Shown in pieces: positions 24,964 through 34,991 of a stretch of DNA of 64,000 bases (positions are counted from its first letter, which is position 1; every line of letters begins with the position of its first letter). The notes under the pieces were generated by a model that was not told the origin of the DNA, did no database searches, and saw nothing but the letters and a program-made list of their open reading frames with translations. Location of the stretch: contig JBCAML010000013.1 of assembly GCA_038503075.1 (NCBI GenBank), positions 310,001 to 374,000 on the forward strand. Reading direction: 5' to 3'. Origin of the DNA: Gyromitra esculenta (lineage: Eukaryota > Ascomycota > Pezizomycetes > Pezizales > Discinaceae). A program made the translations under genes and the position numbers.

Positions 24964-25131
24964 CAGTCGCCCCCGGTCACTCGACGAAACTGGCCAGTTG
25001 GCGAACAAGGGTCCGCAAAGGCGAAAGCTGGGTGCTTAGCCACTGGCAGACACCAAGGAAAGTTCGGTTCCTTGGTAATCCAACCCCTGTTCGTCAACTG
25101 GCCAGTTTCGTCGAGTGACCGGGGGCGACTG
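24964..25131. mobile_element. MITE with 47-48 bp inverted repeats and TA duplication
   Basis: A 168-bp element bounded by TA at 24962-24963 and 25132-25133. The left arm (24964-25011) starts CAGTCGCCCCCGGTCACTCG. The right arm (25085-25131) is its reverse complement with only one substitution and one gap. The middle has a smaller hairpin around ACCAAGGAA/TTCCTTGGT. CAGT ends and TA target sites are typical of the Tc1/mariner-pogo superfamily, and the lack of a transposase frame makes it non-autonomous. The near-perfect arms suggest recent activity. A diverged relative lies at about 2072-2207. Confidence 0.9.
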
Positions 25132-25591
25132 TAATATTTCCTAAAATAATCGAACGTGGTAAAGCCCCGTTCGAATAGACGTGGCTACAGGCTATTTTTC
25201 CATTTACCCACATGATTACATGTACATGTATGTATCCTGGATACCTTTCTGGTTAGCGGGAAGAGATATTCCAAACGAACTTGACCTTTACTTCTGTCTG
25301 CAATCCAATTGAAGCTCCCGATCTTGACTTTATGTGGAGAGAAGAGAGCTTACGTGGTAACTACAGACGTACGGCGAGAAAGCACAGAAGTAGTTCATAG
25401 AGGTTAAAGTTATGTGTTTTTAATCTCCCCTGTAATCTTCTAGCTTCAGAAACTCTTATCCTATACGCATATGATAGAGAGGCCGCAGAACGGGCAACCT
25501 GACGTAATTGCCTATATTTATAAAGAATAAGGTGATTTCTAGTGAGATAATAGACTTATTTACCGTAGCCTAATTATTCCCCAGATGTTTA

Positions 25592-25660
25592 GATTGAAAC
25601 GAAGGACTTCATACTACTAGCACTCAGCCCTAATTTGGACTAACGCGATCACTGGGCCAT
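25592..25660 (-). repeat. weak tRNA-like relic (possible SINE head)
   Basis: On the minus strand there is an A-box-like TGGCCCAGTGATCG, and about 55 bases further a B-box-like CGTTTCAATC. This is the spacing of an internal pol III promoter. The acceptor and T stems do not pair, so it is not a working tRNA. It may be a tRNA pseudogene or the head of an old SINE. Confidence 0.25.
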
Positions 25661-25697
25661 TCACCCAGTGGGGTGGTAAGTGTTTAACTGAATAATA

Positions 25698-25838
25698 CAG
25701 TACAATCGCCCTCTCTATAAGAATACGGGTGGTGGAACAGCAATATTTGGTATGGAGAAATAAGAATATCACTCTGTAGGAATATTCCTGTCATTCCAAG
25801 GATTTTTTTTGGTATATTCTTATAGGTTGATTGTGCTG
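25698..25838. mobile_element. MITE with CAGYACAATC termini and TA duplication
   Basis: A 141-bp element flanked by TA at 25696-25697 and 25839-25840. The left end begins CAGTACAATC and includes CTATAAGAATA. The reverse complement of the right end begins CAGCACAATC and includes CCTATAAGAATA. The arms are about 26-28 bp with several differences. The interior has no coding capacity. It is probably a non-autonomous pogo/Tc1-type element of a different family from 24964-25131. Confidence 0.8.
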
Positions 25839-26527
25839 TATATATCTAGGATATCTATGCGTATTATTAATATTACTAACTACAGGTGCAGTTATAGCTT
25901 TAGTGCAGATCTGTAGAACACCAAGCCACGAGGATTAGTGCGATGTGAATAGAAGGGGCTAGTAACAGCAATTGATTCTACCTTTATGTCAGCCAGCAAA
26001 CGACCGTACGGGTGGTATCAGTGCCGGGAAAATGATTAGTAGTGCCCCCACGGTAACCCGTTCAATGTTTCACAACTGGATGCACAGCCCCAGCTGGCTG
26101 CAGGTAGCGAAGGGGTGACCCCGAAGCGGATTAACATCCAGAACACGATACGATGACCATCGATAGAGATGGCAATGGAGGAATCTGTGTAAACTAGTTT
26201 AAGTCATTCAAAGATCACGAAGCATTGGCTCGAATAGCAGAGCAATCCACAGCGCAAGTATTTATTCCAGGACCAAAGAGAACAGGGATAAGCAGGTGAT
26301 TCACTTGCTCGTGACGTGATGAGCATGGTTTGTGAATATTTTCGAAATGTAAATAGTTTAGTTTAATAGAAATCGGCTTCAGGGAGCCTTTCAGCTTATT
26401 TCGTTTTGTGATCTAGGGTGGTGGTGCAGGGTCTAGCTAACTAAAATCACAGAAAATCACTCTACCACCACGATAGTTCCAGATCCCTGTCGAAACATAT
26501 TGTTCAATATACCCTTTTGTCTATCTA

Positions 26528-26660
26528 CTCGTGCTCTACCATAAGTACCTAGAAATTCTTATTGGTGGAAATGTTTTTTAATTCGTCCCGCAGCAGCACT
26601 TCAGGATTTGGTTGGCCAGAGTCTTACTCCTGTTTTCAGGTACTTATGCTAGAGCACAAG
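26528..26660. mobile_element. small MITE with GTGCTCTA..TAAGTACC arms and TA duplication
   Basis: Inverted arms of about 28 bp: CTCGTGCTCTACCATAAGTA on the left against CTTGTGCTCTAGCATAAGTA (reverse complement of the right arm), three differences in 20. TA flanks both ends (26526-26527, 26661-26662). The interior of about 75 bp is non-coding. Superfamily is not determinable beyond the TA target preference. Confidence 0.7.
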
Positions 26661-27021
26661 TAGTTTGTTGGCTGATTTCTTCGTAGCTCAGACCCTCGGA
26701 GCAATTCTTGAGTAATGACCCTATGACTCAAAGAGGGTTTGTGCCATAGCTACTACAGGGTAGGAATCCGCCCACAGTGGAGTCCTCAATCTTCACGAGA
26801 TATCAAACCGCTTCATTGCCCCATTCTCAGTCACCCCAAAAACGACTAATCGCTAAGTTGATTTCGTATCTTTAGTTGCTTTATATCACAGGCTCTGGTC
26901 GACCAGAGATTGAGGCACAAGCGTGAGGATGGAATAGCTAGCTATGGGTGCCAAGAGTGGCCTTTTTCTATCTTAATATCCCAACTTTACACTCAGTATT
27001 CCTATCCCGCCTTTGCTATTA

Positions 27022-27093
27022 TTATTCAAATCATCACACGCATCCTACACGATCTGGCTAAGCGAAGAGCGATCTTCTCTCGCAACTGAGCCA
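27022..27093 (-). repeat. tRNA-like A-box region (possible SINE relic)
   Basis: The minus strand carries TGGCTCAGTTGCGAGAG, very close to the tRNA D-arm/A-box consensus. About 60 bases downstream is a poor B-box-like GATTTGAATAA. The segment does not fold into a full cloverleaf. It may be an eroded tRNA or SINE. Confidence 0.3.
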
Positions 27094-27604
27094 CTGCCAC
27101 GCAAGAGATCTGAGATGTTTCTTCTTGGATAGGTATCGCGTTGTACCACAAGTGTATCGTGAATACGAAGGAAGGGATAACGCCACACTTCTCAGTGCGG
27201 GTTCATCATTGACGTGCATCTGAGTCTCGACTTCGTATCTGCGATAAAGCTGCTATATAAATTCTCGTACGAGAGATCTAGATCCGATAGTCATACCAGA
27301 GGTTAAGCTTTAAGCTACCTTTTTTGGTGGGATAGGGGAGAGGAACTAAGCCAACAAAGTAATTTCAACGTCTTGTGCGACTGGCCAACCCCTCATACTA
27401 GTACATAAGGGGTGAAGTTTGAGAAAAGTGGGGTAACTACATAGCTATCGCTAAAGATCTAGAACTATCTCGTCCAACATCACAACCCACAACACACTTC
27501 CTGTATACGAGTTATACTACATGTAGTATCAATACAATGGATTTCGGCGGGGATACAGGGGCCACGGCATCATTACTCGTGGATTTTATGATCTTTCGTG
27601 TCGC

Positions 27605-27610
27605 TATAAA
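27605..27610 (+). promoter_or_regulatory. TATA box of short-chain dehydrogenase gene
   Basis: TATAAA about 106 bp upstream of the start codon, a plausible spacing for a fungal promoter. Confidence 0.5.
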
Positions 27611-27715
27611 TTGGAACATCTATATCCTCGCATAAGATGTTGCTTCTACACATTCTTCGATTCTCACGATATCCTCATCCTTATAGCTACTATTCGCAAA
27701 AACCTGTCTCTAAAG

Positions 27716-28675
27716 ATGGCTTTCACCTACAAAAGCATTCTCGTCCTCGGGGCCACCAGTGGTATCGGATATTCCCTATCTGAAAAGTTTCTTGCTGAGG
27801 GTAAGAAAGTGATAGTGGTTGGGAGAAGGAAGGATAGGCTAGACGAATTTGTAGCAAAGTATAGAAAGCAGTACGGCGAGGATAAAGTTGCGTCATATGT
27901 TTTTGACATCACCAAGCTAGATGAGATAGCCGAGTGGGCTACGAAGTAAGTAAAACTGCTTACTACTACAATGTTAACCTTCTGTTTTTGGTTTGATTGA
28001 AATCGATTGATTGAAGCTGTTGCGGCATAGGGTAACTAAGGAGCATCCCGATCTGGACGCAGTCTTCATCAACTCTGGTATCCAACGTGGTTTCAACTTC
28101 TCAAAGCCCGAAAGCGTAGACCTTGAGCTTATCAAAACCGAGCTGACTACAAACTACACATCTTACGTCTTCATCACTCACGCTTTCCTTCCGTTTCTCT
28201 TGACAAAGCACTCCGCACTCATCTTCAGCTCCTCAGTGCTTGCAATAGTACCGCTGTCAAGATGCCCCAACTACTGTGCGTCAAAGGCGGCGTTACATCA
28301 CTTCTTGCTGAGTCTTCGGGTCCATCTTAAGGACACTAGTACTCAAGTCTTGGAAATAATCCCTCCAGCTGTTCAAACAGAACTACACGACAAGGTTTTC
28401 CAGTCAGGTACGTCTTGTTGAGCAGGATAGTAGCTCGCTTCGCAACCCAATCGCTACATCAAAGAGCTACTAACAAAATAACTTTAGACATCGAGAATGG
28501 GAGGGAGCTCGGTATGCCTCTCAAGGATTTTGTCGAAGAGACCTACCAAGCGCTTACCGAAGGAAACGACTCCGGAGAATACCCAATTGGCCATGCCAAA
28601 GGCTGGTATGCGAAAATCGAGCCTGGGAGAAGGGAGGTGTTTGAAATGCTCCCACAAGCGCCAGCAAGCGTATAA
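27716..28675 (+). CDS. short-chain dehydrogenase/reductase
   Basis: Exons are 27716-27945, 28031-28407 and 28488-28675, giving 264 residues, standard for a classical SDR. The nucleotide-binding motif is GATSGIG at about 12-18, then a basic GRRKDR that favours NADP. The NNAG-type motif is replaced by NSG. Catalytic serine lies in FSSSV near 144-145, and the Y-x-x-x-K motif is YCASK at about 158-162. All key residues are present. The sequence resembles the DltE-like group of fungal oxidoreductases, whose substrates are mostly unknown. The second exon start was chosen because it alone restores frame (AAG-VTKEHPDLDAVFINSG). The gene sits isolated among MITEs. Enzyme class is firm, substrate unknown. 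Confidence 0.92.
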
Positions 28676-29209
28676 TTTTAAAAAGGGCTGTCGAGAGTTG
28701 CCCTAAACTATCGAGGTTTAATTTTCCATGGCCCCAGTGATAGATAGATATGTGGTGCATATCTATTCATAATAAAATATATCATGTCTAAGGATTTTTT
28801 ATTTGTCATGTTCCCGTAAGGTCATTGAATTATCTGTGTTATGACGCCCATGTCCAAAATTTACCCGGGACCAATATATTTTGTTACCATGCGGAAAGCT
28901 TATGTGCGCTGCCGTGATGCTGCAGGGCTAAGCTAATCTGTGTATTCTGTCGGAACATTCCAGTTACCAGCAACTGGATAGCTAGTAGTACAAAATGGTA
29001 TCTTACATGCGATGATTTGGAAGGAAATATGCACGTACTAGTAAATACAGATACTAAAAATGTCTGCTATGGACAAGGCCCTATGACGAAACGAGCTTTT
29101 GGCCTCCTTGACCTGGAGTGTCAGCATAGCAATAGGAATGGATACCCCGCCTTCTATTCAAATTATTCAAGAGACGCATCGATGATCGATCGAAGGCTCA
29201 CATTACATA

Positions 29210-29312
29210 CATGTACAGCCGTGTACAGCCTTGTAAGAAAAATCTCGACACCCCAGTGGCTGTCTCGCTAGTTAGGTGGGGTGTCAATACTTTTCTTACA
29301 TGGCTGTACATG
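29210..29312. mobile_element. palindromic MITE-like element with TA flanks
   Basis: Arms at 29210-29255 and 29277-29312: CATGTACAGCC, then TGTAAGAAAA, then GACACCCCA, repeated in reverse complement. The left arm carries an extra copy of GTGTACAGCC. TA flanks each side (29208-29209, 29313-29314). The central loop is only about 21 bp, so the element could fold into one long hairpin. Confidence 0.75.
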
Positions 29313-30325
29313 TAGTTAACGCCCGACCTAAGGCGACCAAAAATCAACTAGTCTAAATGATATAAGAAAAAGAAACAGCTAAGCGGAGGGGAGAGGTCAC
29401 GAGGTGGAAAGTACCATGAACACCATCAAATCAAGGCTACGAAGGCCAAATTTGATAAAATTCGGTAGCGCTACGCTCTACCTCACTGCGCTCTCCGTCA
29501 AAAACTTACACTTGAGTGCAAGCCGTAAGAAAACATGCAACAACGCCTCATTGCTTTCAGGCATCGAAAAGCAAAAGCGTCATCTCCTAACCCAACCAGT
29601 GCTTATTATGCAATAAGAAGTCGTGTAAGAGCAAAGATTAGAGAAGTTTTAGGCTGTTCTGGGAGAGCCATGCGCTTGGACTCGGATTTGATTCTAGGAA
29701 GTCTTACCTCCCCACAAGCGAATTCCGACCTCGTGGCAGCAGCCTCTTCCTGTGTCTCATGAGGTGTGTGCCAAACCGTTGGTACCTAGATATGGTCCAC
29801 ATGCACGGCTGACCTTGAGTACTCCCACCACCAGATAGGGGTGAGGATGGAATTACCCCACAAAAGTCAGGAGTATCCCAGGTCAACAACTTATCGCGGC
29901 CCGAAAGATGAGCATATTGATGAGGCACGCATCAACCGGGGCTCTGCTTAGCTCAACCTTATCCAAAGACGATCAGCGGAAAAATAGAATGAATCGAGAG
30001 ACCAAAGCAGGATCCAAGCAAATAGGGGGCTTACAATACCTATGCGCCCCCTTATATCGCAGAGAAACAGTTCTGAGAATTGACGAACGGGTATTCTTAC
30101 TTAAAAATATCTCACCCCAAGCATGTCTTTTCAACCGTTGCAATATGGTTGGTTATAAAATGCGGGACGAATAGTCTCAAATCGGACAGCTGCCTAAACT
30201 CATGTTGGTCGAATCAAAGCAGCCAACTGTGACCTGTCATACAGGGGAGAGATCGGGGTTCCAACCGAATTCTTTTCTTTTGAATCAGGATCGATAGACA
30301 TCCGTCAAAGCACAGTCCAACAATA

Positions 30326-30508
30326 CAGTCGCACCTCGTTATGCCGGACGCCCAGAATCCAGTGGATCCCGTACGGGACAGCAAATTTTCCTAAAGAATC
30401 TAGGCCAGCAAATTTATTTTGCAGTAGAAAAAATGTTTTGTCGGGGCATTTTGTACGGGGCAGCAAGGGATTTGGCATACTAAGTTCCGGCATAGCGAGG
30501 TGCGACTA
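30326..30508. mobile_element. pogo/Tigger-like MITE with CAGTCGCACCTCG ends
   Basis: A 183-bp element flanked by TA (30324-30325 and 30509-30510). The left arm is CAGTCGCACCTCGTTATGCC followed by GGA. The reverse complement of the right arm differs at two positions (first base and one internal). The interior repeats the words GTACGGGACAGCAAA and GTACGGGGCAGCAAG. Termini and TA target fit pogo/Tigger-type transposons. No transposase frame. Confidence 0.85.
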
Positions 30509-32291
30509 TACTTGAGGAATTGGCAATTCGATGGACGCCCAATTTGACGCTCCAGTCCCGAAACAGACCTCAATGACCGTGTTTGATCCGCCTGGCGTCA
30601 ATAGTAGCAACATATATTTTACCTTGCAGGTCAGGATCTACTCGTATTCCGTTGACGTTTGTGAAATAAGCCAGGTCCACGTAACACGCAAAACTCGTGC
30701 TAAAGATACGGTCTTGTATGGTATGTGAAGGTGGCCCGTTTTACAAACGTCATAGTATAAAAAGGCCTGGCTTGGCGAGGATTAATTTGCGCCGAAGGCT
30801 TCCCGCGAATGGCATTCTTCGGATTTGTAACCGTTGGTTCCTGAAATGCAATTCTCCATGACGTCCATGCCGGTGGAGTAGGGTATTTGAGGTGATTGTT
30901 TATAACAACAGGTTCCAGACTTTTCAAGATTAGTAACGAAACCCTTCCAGAATACTTTGTTGTGGGGACAGATTAGTTTGGCTGGGCTTCTTTACTTCAC
31001 CGGGTGCTTTGCCTTAAGCGGCTGGAAATCGGCGATCATTGATAAGAAATGGAAAAATGATGGAGGTGAACTAGTAAGGTTGCCGGGCAGGCATGCTAAT
31101 TTGGCAAGCATCACGGATGGCGCTTGTAGCAAATAGAGGTATGTAGTGTTTTTTAAGTTCAGCCGTGCTATGCGTGAATAATTTGTGCTACTTAAGTTTC
31201 TTTTTGAAATGTAACACAGTATTATATGGGCACGGATACATATCGTGCTTCCACAACTGTGGAAGCATTACTTTGGTAGAGAATATTAGTTACTTCAGGC
31301 AAACCATAGAACCGCGATGCTATGACGAATATTCACTTCTATGCCATGACACCTATCCTCGATAAAGCAGACGTGGTAGCTGCCGAAGAACAGCCGGCGA
31401 TTCCCCCACGTCCCGAAAGAGATGTGTTGTTGTTATTATTGGCATCGTGGAGCCCCATTCAACATCAATCGTCATCAATCTTTTAGTTATATCAATACTA
31501 ATCCTAGCAACCACCGGATATTCTCTACCTAAACTCTAGTTAGATAGCTGGCCGATCCAGTAGTGGGGCAGGAGTCTAGAATCGTGCTTTCTCAGCTACA
31601 TAGGGTTCGCCAGGGTTCAGCGACATTTCCAACCTCAATTGTTCTGGACGTTCGTCTATGTAGTAGGTAGCTATAGGTACATGTATTCTAAGCCTCAGAG
31701 GGCTAAACGTACACGTTGCTCGAGGCAGGCCCCTTTACAAAGCACGAGCGATCGACATCTACAGCCAATTCAATTAATGGTTGGCTGAAAAAATGCATAG
31801 TTGTTACTCTATGATCCTTCGGGTTTGCTTTTATTCGTTCAGTAATAATAGCTCAGCCCTGGAAAACGTTGGTTAGGTTTAAGTGGATTTGGAAACAAGA
31901 AAGATGACATCCACGGACGTTGCCATCAGCAGCGCCAAGATACAGGTATTACAGGTAACTTCCGCCGATCTGTTATTGCTCCAATAATCGTGATGACAGC
32001 AGCAGAATATTAGAAACAGGTACATGGCTGATAAATAGAGTTTTGTTTAGGAAGCAGCATACCGGCGGACAGGTACGAGTACATGCACGTAGTAGCCCCT
32101 TTGATGCATGGCTCGCTCTGTGCTAATCCGCCAATGTAGGTTTAATGTCGAGACATAGTCTCAGGTAATCCCGGGATTACACCTTTGCGTGGTGCAGGCA
32201 CGCGGTGGCTCCATACCGCCAACTTATGGAAAAATCAACTAATGGATGTCAATTAAAGTCTCAGATCGTCCATACCCGTATGTTTGGAAAA

Positions 32292-32299
32292 CATAAATA
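32292..32299 (+). promoter_or_regulatory. TATA-like site of catalase gene
   Basis: CATAAATA about 112 bp before the catalase start codon, followed by a CT-rich stretch, typical of strong fungal promoters. Confidence 0.45.
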
Positions 32300-32410
32300 C
32301 AGCCTTCTCTCACCCTTCCGTCCCGCTCTTTTTTTCCCTGTCTTTCACATCTCAGAACCCCTTTAGATCACTCCCCTACCAGTGTCTGCAGTGATCAGCT
32401 TCGAGACATC

Positions 32411-34991
32411 ATGAAGCACTCAATAATTACTTCTGTCCTGCTCAATGCACTGCTTGCCCGCGCAGCATGCCCATTCATGGATGGCAGTGGGGAAGAACTC
32501 AAGAAGCGAGATACTCAACTCCCTGGTGACGATGGTTTCCTTGACCAATTCATTGTCGACGACACGGGCGACGTCTACACAACCACTGATTTCGGTACCC
32601 CTGTCTCGGACCGCCGTTCTCTGAAGGCCGGCGCGAGAGGGCCAACCCTTTTGGAAGACTTTGTCTTGCGGACCAAAATCACACGGTTTGATCACGAAAG
32701 GGTGCCTGAACGTGCAGGTAGGAAATCTAATTTCTTAACGAAATAGGGACTAGTCAACTAATCCAATTTTATAGTCCACGCCCGCGGAGCTGCGGCCCAC
32801 GGATACTTCGAGTCTTATGCTGATTGGTCAAACATAACTGCGGCTTCTTTCTTGGGTGCCCCTAAGAAGCAAACACCAATATTCCTCCGGTTCTCGACTG
32901 TCGCTGGTTCCCGCGGAAGCGCTGATACTGTCAGAGGTATACATCCCTTGCATTTATCATTGCTACAATGGCCATGGCTGGATGCTGATTTTAATTAATG
33001 AGTTAGATGTCCACGGCTTTGCGCTTCGCTTTTATACCGACGCTGGAAACTATGGTTAGTTGCACTCCCCCTTTCGTCTGATGGGATTTATTTAATTTTC
33101 ATCATGCGCGATTATGCATATTTCAGTTTTTATCATTGTCTCGGGTGCCAATAACGTTGCTGATCTTATTCTCAGACATCGTTGGAAACAATATCCCTGT
33201 TTTCTTCCTGCAGGATGCCATGCAGTTTCCCGACCTTATTCACGCTGTGAAACCCCAACCCAATAATGAGATTCCCCAAGCTGCCACAGCCCATGACACT
33301 GCTTGGGATTTCTTTAGTCAGAACCCATCTACAATGCACACCTTGATGTGGTAAGTTCTCGAACGTAGTATCTCGACTCTATCCATATCTCTGACATAAA
33401 TATTTTAGGGCACTTTCTGGTCACGGGATTCCAAGGTCTTACAGACACATCGACGGCTTCGGAGTGCACACTTTCCGTTTCGTCACTGACGAAGGTAAAT
33501 CGAAGCTTGTAAAGTATCACTTCACTACCAAGCAAGGTCTTGCTTCGCTCGTTTGGCCCGAAGCTTTAGTCCTCAATGGCCAAAACCCTGATTTCCACCG
33601 TCAAGATCTGTTCAATGCCATTGAGTCTGGGAACTTCCCTGAGTGGGAAGTTGGCGTCCAAATTATGGAGGAAAGCGACGTGCTCAGATGGGGCTTCGAC
33701 CTGTTGGATCCGACGAAGATCGTCCCCGTTGAGTTTGCGCCAATTACGCCAATCGGAAAGATAGTCTTGAACAGGAACACCGTTAACTATTTTGCTGAGA
33801 CCGAACAGTGCATGGTAAGCACTCATTCATCTTCCCTGAGTAATAAATGAAGACTAAGCGTTTTTTCCATACAGTACTCTCCTGGTCACGTGGTTCGTGG
33901 TATCGACTTCTCGGACGATCCTCTTCTACAGGGCCGTCTTTTCTCATATGTCGACACTCAACTTAACCGTAATGGCGGGCCAAATTTCGAGCAGCTCCCA
34001 ATCGTAAGCTCACTTCCCTTTCTTTCAGAATTTGCAGAGCCTAACATACCCTCAGAATCGCCCAAGAGTCCCAGTCCACAATAACAACAGAGATGGTGCT
34101 GGCCAACAAATGATTCCCTTCAACAAGATTGCTTACAGCGTCAACAGCCTCAACGGAGGTTCTCCTAAGGAGGCTAACGAGACCCAAGGCGAAGGTTTCT
34201 TCACCGCACCTGCCAGGCGTATTGTTGATGCTGCTTATGTCCGCGATATCTCCCCCACATTCTTGGATTACTGGACTCAGCCCCGTCTTCTTTTCAACTC
34301 TCTTCTTCCTGCAGAGCAGCAGATGGTTGTCAACGCTGCCCGGTTCGAGCTGTCAAAGATCGTTTCCATGGATGTTCGCAAGGCAGCAATTGCTCAATTT
34401 AACAGGATCTCGAATGACTTGGCAAAACGCGTGGCTCGAGCTGTTGGTGTTGATGCACCTGCACCAGACTCCAAGTACTACCATAACAACGTGACCGCCG
34501 GTGTATCGATCTTTAAGAACCCACTTCCAACTATCGCGACTCTTACCGTTGGTATCCTCGTGACCACATCTTCACAGTCATCACTTACCCAAGCTGCCGC
34601 TTTGGTCACCGCCTTCAAGGCTAAGGGCGCGGTCCCGGTCGTTATCGGTGAGGTCATTCAGGCTGGTGTTGACCAGACCTACTCTGCCTCGGATGCTGTA
34701 CTCTTCGATGGTATTATCGTTGTGGATGGAACCAAGAGCCTCTTTGATATCACAACTGCATCCAGTTTGTATCCCGCCCAGCGACCCGCCAGCATTATTC
34801 GTGATGCGTTCCTTTACGGAAAGCCAATTAGTGCCATTGGCGATGGTAACGCAGGGCTCCAGGTCTCTTCAATTAAGGCTCGAGCTGGCGTTTACGTCAA
34901 CGACGCTTCAACTTCTGCAGATAAGATTGCCTCTGAGTTTGAAGGGGGTCTCAAGACCTTTAAGTTTTTGGATCGATTCGCATTGGACTAA
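32411..34991 (+). CDS. secreted large-subunit catalase
   Basis: Haem catalase converting hydrogen peroxide to water and oxygen, of the fungal large-subunit, secreted type (related to Aspergillus CatB and Neurospora Cat-3). Exons are 32411-32717, 32775-32936, 33007-33054, 33176-33350, 33409-33814, 33875-34003 and 34056-34991; total 720 residues, as usual for this clade. Residues 1-18 form a signal peptide ending near ARA-ACP. The active-site histidine is in [13 protein letters not shown] (His104), the active-site asparagine region is GNNIPVFF (about 176-183), and the haem-ligand tyrosine is in RLFSYVDTQ (Tyr391). From about residue 560 there is the flavodoxin/class-I-glutaminase-like C-terminal domain that defines large-subunit catalases. 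All functional residues are intact. It probably acts in the cell wall or outside the cell during oxidative stress. Confidence 0.97.

Larger units (their letters stand above)
24175..27715. other. transposon-rich intergenic region
   Basis: Contains three TA-flanked inverted-repeat elements (24964-25131, 25698-25838, 26528-26660) and two weak tRNA-like relics on the minus strand (25592-25660, 27022-27093), listed separately. The remainder is AT-rich with no supported gene. The final 120 bp hold the promoter of the short-chain dehydrogenase. Confidence 0.7.
28676..32410. other. intergenic region with two inverted-repeat elements
   Basis: Holds the elements at 29210-29312 and 30326-30508. Otherwise AT-rich, with only short frames lacking any recognisable motif. 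The final 130 bp contain the catalase promoter, with a TATA-like site and a CT-rich leader. Confidence 0.65.
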
